Assembly: GCA_934130215.1 (NCBI GenBank)
Contig: CAKOXR010000002.1
Location: 1 to 50,038 of the forward strand
Direction of reading: 5' to 3'
DNA length: 50,038 nt
DNA from: an uncultured Bacilli bacterium
Lineage (GTDB): Bacteria; Bacillota_I; Bacilli_A; RF39; UBA660
Shown one piece after another: positions 33,833 through 41,931 of this stretch. The position numbers and the translations under genes are program-made. The notes under the pieces are model-generated. The model made no database searches. It was not told the DNA's origin and was given only the letters and a program-made list of their open reading frames with translations. Position 1 is the stretch's first letter. The number at the start of each line of letters is the position of its first letter.

Positions 33833-34780
33833 CTATTGGTTTTTCATTACATAATCGATAATTTTATTAAATCCATATTCATTTACAAAATAATTAAATG
33901 GACAATTTTTAAGATTTGTATAAATACTTTGTTTATCTCTAAAGAGCTTATTTTTTGTACTAGGATTAACTAATTGATTAAATAAAATCCCATCCATAAA
34001 AGAAATATAGTGGATTCCTCGTTCACCCCAACCTATAAAATCAATTATTTCTGTCATTTGTTTATCCTGTCCACCACCAGATTCTTTTAATATTTTATGT
34101 TCAACAATCAAAAAATTATTATTAATTTTTATTAATGCATCCGGCATTTTCCCCTGATGTGTAGTTCGAAATTCAAAATTAATATGATTTAAATCTAATA
34201 TCTTATCAAATAATTTATTATCTCCAGCATCAGGCAAAATATAATATAAAGGTTCTTCTATCTGTGAAATATTATTTATTTTAGGAATCCCAAATTTGTT
34301 ACATATTTTCTTTAATTTAGCAACACCCATCGTTCCTTTTCTTTTATGACTATAACTGTCAGTTAATACTTGAAAAATAATATTGGAATAATCACTATTC
34401 AAGTATAACTGAAAACGGTCATCTAAATAGCAGTCTATAATATATTTTTTTTCTTCGTTAGTTAACTTATTTAAATACATATCATATGTAACATCATGAA
34501 CCATAAGGTATTGTGAAAAAGGGCAGAAATTCATTCCTTCATAATGTAAACAATCATCTATTTCAGATATAATTTTAGAATTATATAAATCATCATGTTT
34601 TCTTTTATTGTTTGCATAAGATAGAATCAACTCTGATAATCTATAATTTCTAGAAAATAATTCTTTTGTAAAATCTTCATTTGGTAAAATAACTTTATTT
34701 AGCGATTCACGAGCAATCGGATCAACATTCTTTGCCAAATGTTCCAAACATTCTTCAAATATTTTTATATTATTAAGCAT
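33833..34780 (-). CDS. Probable type II restriction endonuclease (PD-(D/E)xK-like)
   Basis: A 315-residue protein that overlaps the adenine methyltransferase gene by 8 bp and is read after it. I do not recognise its exact family. The segment MPDALIKINNNFLIVEHK (residues 212-229) gives Pro213-Asp214 and Glu227-x-Lys229, the PD-(D/E)xK nuclease core, with Glu203 as possible additional ligand. The N-terminal 190 residues have no named motif. Restriction is inferred from this motif and from the pairing with a methyltransferase. Sequence specificity cannot be told from here. Confidence 0.7.
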   Translation of the reverse strand: MLNNIKIFEECLEHLAKNVDPIARESLNKVILPNEDFTKELFSRNYRLSELILSYANNKRKHDDLYNSKIISEIDDCLHYEGMNFCPFSQYLMVHDVTYDMYLNKLTNEEKKYIIDCYLDDRFQLYLNSDYSNIIFQVLTDSYSHKRKGTMGVAKLKKICNKFGIPKINNISQIEEPLYYILPDAGDNKLFDKILDLNHINFEFRTTHQGKMPDALIKINNNFLIVEHKILKESGGGQDKQMTEIIDFIGWGERGIHYISFMDGILFNQLVNPSTKNKLFRDKQSIYTNLKNCPFNYFVNEYGFNKIIDYVMKNQ

Positions 34781-35768
34781 AATTTTTACTCCTTAAATTA
34801 GAAATTGCAATTTCTATAATACACCTTGCAGTTCTATAATCTAATCTTCTTCTTCTTTTACCATCCTTCGTATTACCTTTAAAAGGTGACAATGTAACAT
34901 CAAATGTTTTATTTCTATAATTTTCTAATATTCTATTACATTCACTTACTAAATCCTTTATATCTATGTCACTACAATCCAAATCAATAATTGTTACCAA
35001 TCTAGAACTATCGCCAATTCTTGATAAGTCATAGTTTAATTCTTCTTTACTATAAAATCTAATTTTCTTATCATTTGTAGTTAAATCTACAGCTCTCAAA
35101 GCCAACTTTCCATTTTGAACATTAAATCTTATCGAATAATTGTTTTTGGGTTTTAACCGTAGCTCACTAAAATATGAATAAACATTTAAATAATTATCAT
35201 CAATAAAAACTTTTATTTGTGGAGGTATTTTAGAAGTTTTATCAAAACAAACAATGCAAACAGGATTTTCTGTGTCATCAAAAGGATTTTCTGTTAATAT
35301 GGTAACACTATATACCCTACTTAAATTTTTTTCAAAAAACCTACTATTAATATATGTTTCTGGTACAATTGCAACAACATAATCCTGTGCTTCTAACATA
35401 TTATCAATTGCTAATTGATATAAATCCGTATGTTTATCAAAGTATTCATAATCTATATCTATTTTCTTTCTATGAGCACTATACTTTGTTAAATAAGGTG
35501 GATTTGTAATTATTATAGCATTATCAATATGAGGAATTTTTTTTAAACTATCATTTGTTTCCCAACTCAAATTTTTATCAATATCTAACCCTTTAATTTG
35601 TTTTATTCCATATTCGCAAGAAATTTTTAACAAATCTCCATTACCTGCAAAAGGATCATATGCTATCGTACAGTTAGATTTTTTTATAAATTCTATAATT
35701 TGAGGTTTTAACCATAAGTCTTTTTTGGTAAAATATTGACCAAATTTTTTTTTATCATTTAAATTCAT
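34773..35768 (-). CDS. N6-adenine DNA methyltransferase (type II restriction-modification)
   Basis: A 331-residue gamma-type amino methyltransferase: the SAM-binding motif I DPFAGNGDLL at 38-47 and the catalytic motif IV NPPY at 89-92, which transfers a methyl group to adenine N6. The N-terminus KKFGQYFTKKDLW is typical of such enzymes (GQFFTP-like motif X). The C-terminal 200 residues would be the target-recognition part. It precedes and overlaps the nuclease gene, an order that lets the host be methylated first. It lies between the 47-bp repeats. Confidence 0.88.
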   Translation of the reverse strand: MNLNDKKKFGQYFTKKDLWLKPQIIEFIKKSNCTIAYDPFAGNGDLLKISCEYGIKQIKGLDIDKNLSWETNDSLKKIPHIDNAIIITNPPYLTKYSAHRKKIDIDYEYFDKHTDLYQLAIDNMLEAQDYVVAIVPETYINSRFFEKNLSRVYSVTILTENPFDDTENPVCIVCFDKTSKIPPQIKVFIDDNYLNVYSYFSELRLKPKNNYSIRFNVQNGKLALRAVDLTTNDKKIRFYSKEELNYDLSRIGDSSRLVTIIDLDCSDIDIKDLVSECNRILENYRNKTFDVTLSPFKGNTKDGKRRRRLDYRTARCIIEIAISNLRSKNYA

Positions 35769-35855
35769 TTATTACACCACCAATCTAATCATATTGTACC
35801 ATTTTTCATATTTAAAATCTATAGAACTATAAATTTTTATTCTATAAATTTACTC

Positions 35856-35902
35856 ATTAAAATTCTCAATTATTTTATTTTTGTATCTTTAATTTTATTG
35901 AA
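35856..35902 (+). repeat. Right 47-bp direct repeat flanking the restriction-modification genes
   Basis: 44 of 47 bases match the copy at 33674-33720. Differences are single substitutions (T/C, A/T, C/T). It lies 88 bp upstream of the methyltransferase start. Beyond its right end the similarity fades. Confidence 0.65.
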
Positions 35903-35970
35903 AATAATATTCTATTTTTTTTTAGTTTTCATAGTTTTTAGATTTAATTACATTTTATAATACGATTTTA

Positions 35971-35992
35971 AATCAAGGTATTACCCTTGATT
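35971..35992 (-). terminator. Hairpin after the gene at 35996-36622
   Basis: AATCAAGG / CCTTGATT with a 6-base loop, four bases after the stop codon on the minus strand. The following bases (TAAAAT) are not a good T-run, so it is a terminator-like hairpin of modest certainty. Confidence 0.5.
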
Positions 35993-35995
35993 ATA

Positions 35996-36622
35996 TTAAA
36001 AAATACTGTTTTCTCCTTTATAATCTTTTAAGATGATATTATATTCTTTTTTAGATTCTTCAATACATTTATGATAACTTTTTGAAGATCTTTGATAAGC
36101 ATAAAAATCATAATTTTTTTTACTTTTTATATTTATATGTATTATAAAATCATAAATATTTTCATTTAAATCTTGATAAATACAAAGAATTCTATTATGA
36201 CTAACACCATTATAATTTAAATAATTAACAAGAAGCATTTGAATCTGAGTAATATCAGACGAAGCAACATCTAGAGTTGTAAATAATTGTTGATTTATAT
36301 CTTTTTCAAGTAATTGAGTTCCTTTTATACATTCTCCTGTAAGTAAATCATAAAATTTAACATTACTAGCTACCCCATATCCAATATTTTCAAGAATAAT
36401 ATTAAAAGGAATCTCTATTTCCTCACCAACATCTTGTTTTTTTAAAGTTATATAATATTTATATTGATCTAATTTTTTTAATATTTGTAAACTTTTTAAT
36501 ATTAAATAAGGTTTATGTTTTTCCTTGTTTTCATTTCTAACTCTACCATTTACTGAATAAATCGCAACAAAAACAGTAACAACTAAAGTTAAACATGAAA
36601 AAATAATTGTTATTTTATCCAT
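35996..36622 (-). CDS. Hypothetical single-pass membrane protein
   Basis: A 208-residue protein with one N-terminal transmembrane helix (about 4-24, IIFSCLTLVVTVFVAIYSV) and a soluble remainder with GYGVASNVKFYD, a pattern like beta-strand-rich domains. No family recognised. ATG 36622 follows AGGTGA; GTG 36631 lies in that ribosome-binding site. It overlaps the NUDIX gene stop by 8 bp and is probably coupled to it. Confidence 0.75.
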   Translation of the reverse strand: MDKITIIFSCLTLVVTVFVAIYSVNGRVRNENKEKHKPYLILKSLQILKKLDQYKYYITLKKQDVGEEIEIPFNIILENIGYGVASNVKFYDLLTGECIKGTQLLEKDINQQLFTTLDVASSDITQIQMLLVNYLNYNGVSHNRILCIYQDLNENIYDFIIHINIKSKKNYDFYAYQRSSKSYHKCIEESKKEYNIILKDYKGENSIF

Positions 36623-37082
36623 TATATTCACCTAAATAATATTTTAATATATAATCCATTGTTATTTTTACATCAGGAAATACTTTTATTCTCTCTAAAT
36701 CATTTCTAGAAAACCAGCCAATTTTTTTAATATCATTATCAGTATCTTTATGATCAATAACATTAATAGGAACGCCTGCATATATAATATCAATATGTAT
36801 TTTACCCTTTAAAGTACGATTCTTTTGAATACCAAGAGGCCTTATAAAATCTTGTTCTCTAGGAAATCTTTCCCCAAGTAATCTAATTTTAACTCCAGTC
36901 TCTTCCCAAACCTCTCTTAAAACAGTATCCTCAGGAGTTTCATTTTTTTCGATATGACCTCCTGGTTGAACCCATTTATCAAAATCATTATGGAAAACTA
37001 AAAGGATTTTTTTATTAATAGGATTTATTACAAAAGCGGAAGCACAGAACTCTTTTTGAACATAATCTTTATATTCTTCCAT
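36615..37082 (-). CDS. NUDIX hydrolase
   Basis: A 155-residue NUDIX protein with the complete box G-x5-E-x7-REVWEETGV (starting GGHIEKNETPED), which binds Mg2+ and cleaves X-linked nucleoside diphosphates. The substrate cannot be inferred; the WVQPGGHIE form is common in broad-range housecleaning enzymes. ATG 37082 with AGGTGATTG upstream is chosen over the open frame to 37127. Its promoter side now borders the duplicated 210-bp repeat: it probably once followed yetF directly. Confidence 0.92.
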   Translation of the reverse strand: MEEYKDYVQKEFCASAFVINPINKKILLVFHNDFDKWVQPGGHIEKNETPEDTVLREVWEETGVKIRLLGERFPREQDFIRPLGIQKNRTLKGKIHIDIIYAGVPINVIDHKDTDNDIKKIGWFSRNDLERIKVFPDVKITMDYILKYYLGEYNG

Positions 37083-37099
37083 ACAATCACCTATTATCA

Positions 37100-37309
37100 T
37101 TATAAGATAAAATAATATATAAATCAATCAGTTTATAAATACCACCGACAAAAAATGTAAAATAAAAACTATTCTAATATATTAAGAATAGATTCATTTT
37201 CTTTTTGTTTATAAATTGTTAATTTATCATTAATATCTAAGGTAGCAAGTAAAACATCCTTTAATTTAATTCCTTTTATATTTAATTGATTAAGTAACCA
37301 TTTTTCATC
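37100..37309. repeat. Left copy of the 210-bp target-site duplication
   Basis: Base-for-base identical to 39363-39572. It starts TTATAAGATAAAATAA and ends CATTTTTCATC. The part from 37169 to 37309 is a copy of the last 141 bp (46 codons and stop) of the yetF-type gene, without a start codon. The left base of the insertion sequence (C at 37309 or 37310) is shared with the target, so the exact boundary is uncertain by one base. Confidence 0.93.
37169..37309 (-). pseudogene. 3' fragment of the yetF-type gene, made by the duplication
   Basis: A minus-strand copy of the end of the gene at 39432-40148, from DEKWLLNQL to the stop. It lacks any start codon or upstream half and is not expected to be expressed. 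It arose when the insertion sequence duplicated its target. Confidence 0.9.
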
Positions 37310-37398
37310 CGGAGTTTGACAGTTCACTAATTTGTTAATGCATGTTTAGACCTTTTATTATAAGGTTTTTATTTTGTCAAGTTTTTATCATTTTTATG

Positions 37399-37427
37399 TT
37401 GTATATCTTTGACTATCGTGTTATAAT
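37399..37427 (+). promoter_or_regulatory. Promoter of the transposase gene
   Basis: Extended -10 TG-T-TATAAT (TATAAT at 37422-37427) with a weak -35 TTGTAT (37399-37404) at 17 bases. Transposase ATG 37451 follows, with AAGGTAGTGA as ribosome-binding site. Confidence 0.5.
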
Positions 37428-37450
37428 TGTTATGTAAAGGTAGTGATTTT

Positions 37451-39277
37451 ATGTTTCTAAAGCAAAGTAAAAGCCATGGCAAAGTATATTTATCATTTGT
37501 TCAAGGCTATAGAGATGAAAAAGGAAAAATTAAACATAGAACTATAGAAAAAATAGGTTTTTTAGATGATTTAATGAAAAAGTTTGATGATCCCATTCAA
37601 CATTTTAAAAATATTGCTAAGCAAAAATCAAATAATGAAATTACAGAATACACAATTAAAAACCTTAACACTAAAACTATAGATGATAATTCACATGTAA
37701 AAAATATCGGTTATGTTATTTTGAAAAAGGTTTATAATGAATTAAACATTTCCGATATTCTAAAACAAAAGCAATCAAATCTTAATATAGAATATTCATT
37801 AGATGAAATAATGAAATTATTAGTTTTTTCTAGAATTTTATATCCAGCCAGTAAAAACGAAACTTATAATAATAAAAATATTTTCTTTGAAAAGTTTGAC
37901 TTTTCTTTAAAAGACTTATACCGTAGTTTAGATTATTTTGAATCTTTAAAAGATAATATTATTAAATCCATTTGGAACAATACAAAAAACACTTACAATA
38001 GGGATACTTCTATCACATACTATGATACAACTAACTATTATTTCGAAATATCATATAATGATGAAGATTTAATTGATGAAAATGGTACTATTTTAGAAAA
38101 AGGATCAAGAAAAAAAGGTCCCTCTAAAGAACATCGTAAAACTCCTATTATTGGTATGGGGCTACTTATGGATAAAGATGGTATCCCCCTTTCTTATGAC
38201 CTTTTCCCTGGTAATGAATCAGAAAAACTAATGATGCGACCTACTTTAAAAAAAACTAAATCTAGCTTTAATATTGATAGAACTATTATAGTTACTGACC
38301 GTGGTCAAAATACATCGGATAATACCGTATTCATTGCTGGTAAAAACGACGAAAAGCATACTAATCATGATGGTTATGTTTATGGTCAAAGTATCATTGG
38401 TGCCGACAAAGAATTTAAGGCTTGGGCATTAGACCAAAAAGAATTTGTTAATGATTACATTTATGATGAAGAAGGAAATTTAGTTACATATAAGGAACCT
38501 ATTAAAAATGATAATGGAAATATTTTAAGGTACGAAGATAAACCAGTTATCTTTAAGCATAAATCAAGAGTATATGCTAAAAAGGTTCAAATAAAAAAAG
38601 ATAACAAAAGAAAAGTTAATTATCAAATATATCAAAAACAAATGGTTTATTATTCTAAAAAATATGCAGATAGGCAAAAACATGAAAGAGATCTAGCTAT
38701 AAAAAAGGCAGAAGATTTAATAAAGAATCCAGCCAAATATAACCTAGCAACATCTTATGGTTGTACTAAATATATTAACAATATTAGATTCAATGAAGAA
38801 ACTGGTGAAATACCTACCGGTCTAGAATTATCATTAAAATCAGATAAAATTAAAGAAGAAGAAAAATACGATGGTTATTATTCAATTGTTACTAGCGAAA
38901 AAAATTTAACTGATAAAGAAATACGAGATATTTATAAAGGTTTATGGAAAATTGAAGAATCTTTTAAAATAACTAAATCAAACTTAGAAACAAGGCCGGT
39001 ATATGTTTGGACAAAAGAACATATTGAAGCTCATTTCTTAACTTGTTTTATTTCACTTATTATATTAAGATTGATAGAAAGTAAAACGAAAAGAAAATAT
39101 CCTACATCAGCCATAATAGACACACTTAAAAATTATACTTCTAATAATTTAGAACATGATATTTATATTCAAAATTTTACCAACAAAATTATCAAAGATT
39201 TATCAAACATTTACAATGTTGATTTATCTAGAAAATACCTTACTTTATCAGAAATTAAAAAAATTTTTAAAATTTAA
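37451..39277 (+). CDS. IS1634/IS4-family transposase
   Basis: A 608-residue DDE transposase. The N-terminus SKSHGKVYLSFVQGYRDEKG and the C-terminal YKGLWKIEESFKITKSN and RPVYVWTKEHIEAH are diagnostic of the IS1634 group. The catalytic triad is about Asp192 (YYDTTNYY), Asp283 (VTDRGQN) and Glu502 (WKIEES), with a long insertion domain between the second Asp and the Glu, as in the IS4 superfamily. The frame is complete with no stop or shift. ATG 37451 is chosen because AAGGTAGTGA lies upstream; a TTG at 37427 is inside the -10 region. Confidence 0.95.
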   Translation: MFLKQSKSHGKVYLSFVQGYRDEKGKIKHRTIEKIGFLDDLMKKFDDPIQHFKNIAKQKSNNEITEYTIKNLNTKTIDDNSHVKNIGYVILKKVYNELNISDILKQKQSNLNIEYSLDEIMKLLVFSRILYPASKNETYNNKNIFFEKFDFSLKDLYRSLDYFESLKDNIIKSIWNNTKNTYNRDTSITYYDTTNYYFEISYNDEDLIDENGTILEKGSRKKGPSKEHRKTPIIGMGLLMDKDGIPLSYDLFPGNESEKLMMRPTLKKTKSSFNIDRTIIVTDRGQNTSDNTVFIAGKNDEKHTNHDGYVYGQSIIGADKEFKAWALDQKEFVNDYIYDEEGNLVTYKEPIKNDNGNILRYEDKPVIFKHKSRVYAKKVQIKKDNKRKVNYQIYQKQMVYYSKKYADRQKHERDLAIKKAEDLIKNPAKYNLATSYGCTKYINNIRFNEETGEIPTGLELSLKSDKIKEEEKYDGYYSIVTSEKNLTDKEIRDIYKGLWKIEESFKITKSNLETRPVYVWTKEHIEAHFLTCFISLIILRLIESKTKRKYPTSAIIDTLKNYTSNNLEHDIYIQNFTNKIIKDLSNIYNVDLSRKYLTLSEIKKIFKI

Positions 39278-39304
39278 AAATTTTCTTCTGATATACAACA
39301 ATTA

Positions 39305-39347
39305 AAAAATGCACAAGCCCTTATATAATCTAGGTTTGTGCATTTTT
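39305..39347. terminator. 15-bp-stem hairpin at the IS right end
   Basis: AAAAATGCACAAGCC (39305-39319) pairs with GGTTTGTGCATTTTT (39333-39347), one G-U pair, loop of 13 bases. The T-run at its end makes it a terminator on the plus strand, and the A-run at the left makes one on the minus strand. It would shield the element from outside transcription (including yetF read-through) as well as end the transposase message. Confidence 0.75.
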
Positions 39348-39362
39348 ACTGTCAAAGTCAAG

Positions 39363-39572
39363 TTATAAGATAAAATAATATATAAATCAATCAGTTTATA
39401 AATACCACCGACAAAAAATGTAAAATAAAAACTATTCTAATATATTAAGAATAGATTCATTTTCTTTTTGTTTATAAATTGTTAATTTATCATTAATATC
39501 TAAGGTAGCAAGTAAAACATCCTTTAATTTAATTCCTTTTATATTTAATTGATTAAGTAACCATTTTTCATC
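39363..39572. repeat. Right copy of the 210-bp target-site duplication
   Basis: Identical to 37100-37309. It includes 69 bp of non-coding DNA downstream of the yetF-type gene and the last 141 bp of that gene, which stays intact on this side. Confidence 0.93.
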
Positions 39573-40148
39573 TTTACCCATCTGATATAAATTTTCTTTC
39601 ATAATTTTTTTATCAATAATAACATTACCAACTAAACTATTTTTTTTAACTTTTAAATTCATATCATTACAAGTTAATGGTAAATATTCCCCTTTTAATA
39701 AAATACTAAGTTTACCATTTGCTTCCATAAGACCATAATTTATTTGATTTAAATCAAAAACACCATTACTTCTACATTCCTCTAATAAATCATTAATATC
39801 AAGTTTTACCTTTTTTAAAGATTCTTTAATTATTTTTCCGTTTTGAATAACAATTGTAGGTGAACCCATAAAAAACCTGCGGGCTATTATACTTTTCATA
39901 GTAAGTATTGAAACTAAATAAGCAACAACACCAAATATAATAACTGCAATAACACCATTAATCCATTCTGCTTCTAAATTAATGGTAACTTCAGCAGCAA
40001 AATTACCTATTGAAATACCAATAACATAATCAAATAAACTAAGTTGAGAAACTTGTTTTTTCCCTAATAATTTTGTTATTAAAAAAAGTGTAACTAAAGA
40101 TATAATAGCTCTATAAGAAACTTCTATAATTTCTTTATAATTAAACAT
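39432..40148 (-). CDS. yetF: YetF/DUF421 family membrane protein
   Basis: A 238-residue protein with three N-terminal transmembrane segments (about 12-85) and a cytoplasmic alpha/beta C-terminal domain. Family marks are LGKKQVSQLSLFDYVIGISIGN and the later LLEECRSNGVFDLNQINYGLMEANG. YetF proteins are spore or membrane proteins of unclear function (related to SpoVAE-adjacent YkjA/YrbG/YetF types). ATG 40148 follows AAAGGTGAT; the open frame upstream to 40193 is not used. The insertion sequence lies just beyond its stop. Confidence 0.9.
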   Translation of the reverse strand: MFNYKEIIEVSYRAIISLVTLFLITKLLGKKQVSQLSLFDYVIGISIGNFAAEVTINLEAEWINGVIAVIIFGVVAYLVSILTMKSIIARRFFMGSPTIVIQNGKIIKESLKKVKLDINDLLEECRSNGVFDLNQINYGLMEANGKLSILLKGEYLPLTCNDMNLKVKKNSLVGNVIIDKKIMKENLYQMGKDEKWLLNQLNIKGIKLKDVLLATLDINDKLTIYKQKENESILNILE

Positions 40149-40193
40149 ATTATCACCTTTAATAGTATAAATATTTATTAAAAAAATATACAA

Positions 40194-40217
40194 AAAAAGT
40201 ATAGATTTCTATACTTT
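40194..40217 (-). terminator. Intrinsic terminator after the pilin-like gene
   Basis: On the minus strand AAAGTATAG / CTATACTTT with a short loop is followed by TTTT. The stop codon of the pilin-like gene is in the left arm. Confidence 0.75.
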
Positions 40218-40622
40218 ACAAAATGTTTCTTCACTATTTGACATATTATAAATTAAATCATAGCTTCCATCAGATTTAACATTTATAACAATAATACCTT
40301 TCATTTCTTTAGAACATTTAGGATTAACAGGATATTTATCAAAAACACCTTCACTAATAAAAGTACTCATAGGAATTTCTATTTTTCTAGCACCATTAAA
40401 TAAATCAATTTTAACATTTTTACCATTAATAATTAATGTTTTACCTTCATTTTCAGTAATATAAGTACCAACAGCACCTTTAATAGTTTTTATTTGTTCT
40501 TCATAAAGTTTATTTTTTGCTTTTTTATCAATTCCATTATAAACATTTATACCAATCATACCTAAAATACCAAGTATAACTATAATTGCTAAAAGCTCAA
40601 TTAAAGTAAAACCTTTTTTCAT
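40209..40622 (-). CDS. Type IV pilin-like (pseudopilin) protein
   Basis: A 137-residue prepilin: a short leader MKKG, cleavage before Phe5 (KG/FTLIELLAIIVILG) and Glu9 at the +5 position, followed by the hydrophobic assembly helix to about residue 28. The C-terminal half has two Cys (about 101 and 135) and no named domain. It resembles ComGC-like pilins or pseudopilins. No pilus ATPase, membrane platform or prepilin peptidase gene is in the window. It lies 2 bp after mbl. Confidence 0.87.
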   Translation of the reverse strand: MKKGFTLIELLAIIVILGILGMIGINVYNGIDKKAKNKLYEEQIKTIKGAVGTYITENEGKTLIINGKNVKIDLFNGARKIEIPMSTFISEGVFDKYPVNPKCSKEMKGIIVINVKSDGSYDLIYNMSNSEETFCKV

Positions 40623-40624
40623 AA

Positions 40625-41611
40625 CTACCTTTCTATTAAATATAAATTATCAAGTAATATTCCTGTTCCATTTGCAACACAAGAAAGACAATTATCAGCA
40701 ATTTTAACTGGAATTTTTAATTCTTTTGCAAGTAAACTATCAAGACCATTTAATAAAGCACCACCACCTGTTAAAACAATACCTTTATCAATAATATCTG
40801 CAGATAATTCTGGAGGGGTCTGCTCTAATACATTTTTAACTGCTCTAACAATTAAATAAGCTCCATCAGATAATGCTTCTTTTATTTCTGATGCAGTAAT
40901 ATGAATAGTATGAGGTAAACCTGTTACTAAATTTCTTCCCTTTACATCCATTTTTTCATTTGTTTCATTAAAAACTGAACCAATCTCTATTTTTATTTCT
41001 TCAGCAGTTCTTTCACCAATTAATAATTTATATTTATCTTTTATATATTTTGTGATGTCTTTATCAAAAGTGTTTCCAGCAACTTTTATAGAAGCAGATG
41101 TTACAATACCCCCCAATGATAATACAGCAATATCTGTAGTACCACCACCAATATCAACAACCATGGATCCATTTGGAATTGATATATCAATTCCAGCTCC
41201 AAGAGCAGCAGCTTTTGGTTCTTCTTCAATATAAACTGATTTAGCACCAATTTTTTCGGCAGCTTCCCTAATAGCATTCTTTTCAACACTAGTAATATTA
41301 GTAGGACAACAAATAACTATTTTAGGTCTTAAAAACATATTTTTACCTATTACTTTTTTTATAAAATAATTAAGCATTATTTCTGTTGTATCAAAATCAG
41401 CAATAACACCATCTTTTAATGGTTTAACAGCTTTTATATTACCAGGTGTTCTTCCTAACATATCTCTAGCTTCACTTCCAACGGCAAGTATTTTATGACT
41501 ATCTTCATCATAAGCAATTACACTTGGTTCATTCAAAACTATGCCTTCACCTTTTACATAAACAAGTACATTAGCTGTTCCTAAATCTATTCCTATATCT
41601 TTGCTGAACAT
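40625..41611 (-). CDS. mbl: MreB-family cell-shape protein Mbl
   Basis: A 328-residue bacterial actin. Marks are DIGIDLGTANVLVYVKGEGIV at the N-terminus, MVVDIGGGTTDIAVLSLGG (phosphate 2 region) and VLTGGGALLNGLD (adenosine region). It polymerises at the membrane and guides lateral wall synthesis. The position behind spoIIID, as in B. subtilis where spoIIID precedes mbl, supports Mbl rather than MreB. The ribosome-binding site AGGAGG is strong. Confidence 0.95.
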   Translation of the reverse strand: MFSKDIGIDLGTANVLVYVKGEGIVLNEPSVIAYDEDSHKILAVGSEARDMLGRTPGNIKAVKPLKDGVIADFDTTEIMLNYFIKKVIGKNMFLRPKIVICCPTNITSVEKNAIREAAEKIGAKSVYIEEEPKAAALGAGIDISIPNGSMVVDIGGGTTDIAVLSLGGIVTSASIKVAGNTFDKDITKYIKDKYKLLIGERTAEEIKIEIGSVFNETNEKMDVKGRNLVTGLPHTIHITASEIKEALSDGAYLIVRAVKNVLEQTPPELSADIIDKGIVLTGGGALLNGLDSLLAKELKIPVKIADNCLSCVANGTGILLDNLYLIER

Positions 41612-41624
41612 ATTTCCTCCTTTA

Positions 41625-41885
41625 TTATAACATTTTTTTATTATTATTTAAATACTTATTTTTAGTTGATTCACCACCTCTTATATGTCTAATATCAATA
41701 TGATGTTTTAATATTTTATCAACTTTTTCATATAGTTTTTTATCGATATATTTTAATCTATCATGTAGATCTTTATGAACAGTACTTTTAGAAACCCCAA
41801 ATTTTATAGCAAGTTCTCTTACAGTTTCTTCAGTTTTTATAATATAAACCGCTTCCTCTAAAACACGATTTCGAATTTTTAACAT
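41625..41885 (-). CDS. spoIIID: Sporulation transcription factor SpoIIID
   Basis: An 86-residue DNA-binding protein with a helix-turn-helix in VRELAIKFGVSKSTVHKDLHDRL (residues about 22-44) and a short basic C-terminal tail. SpoIIID controls mother-cell genes with sigma-E in B. subtilis. The gene lies between spoIIQ and mbl, the same order as in Bacilli, and has an AAGGGGTG ribosome-binding site. Its presence is strong evidence that the organism sporulates. Confidence 0.95.
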   Translation of the reverse strand: MLKIRNRVLEEAVYIIKTEETVRELAIKFGVSKSTVHKDLHDRLKYIDKKLYEKVDKILKHHIDIRHIRGGESTKNKYLNNNKKML

Positions 41886-41931
41886 AAAAACACCCCTTAA
41901 TAAAATATATAATTAATAGGGATTTTTATAC

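Larger units (their letters stand above)
37083..37450. other. Gene-free stretch: left repeat copy and IS left end
   Basis: This 368-bp stretch has no intact gene. It holds 17 bp of the NUDIX upstream region, then the left 210-bp repeat copy, then about 140 bp of insertion-sequence left end with an inverted repeat, a small hairpin (ACCTT/AAGGT, 37350-37366, followed by T-rich DNA) and a promoter with extended -10 TG-T-TATAAT (37419-37427). Confidence 0.8.
37309..39362 (+). mobile_element. IS1634-type insertion sequence (about 2.05 kb)
   Basis: It has a single transposase gene and imperfect terminal inverted repeats of 15 bp: CCGGAGTTTGACAGT at the left and, in complement, CTTGACTTTGACAGT at the right (12 of 15 match, TTTGACAGT being perfect). 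It lies between identical 210-bp direct repeats. The IS1634 family is known for long, variable target duplications, and this copy fits that. Intact transposase, identical flanks and clear ends suggest a recent insertion that may still be active. Confidence 0.92.

Noticed and set aside
37100..39572. Segmental duplication or assembly artefact in place of a target duplication
   Set aside because: The copies meet the element exactly at its inverted repeats, which fits transposition; an assembly error at this place would need long-read checks but is less likely.
41052..41289. Two frames overlapping mbl
   Set aside because: Mbl is intact and conserved over this whole stretch; the others are out-of-frame shadows.
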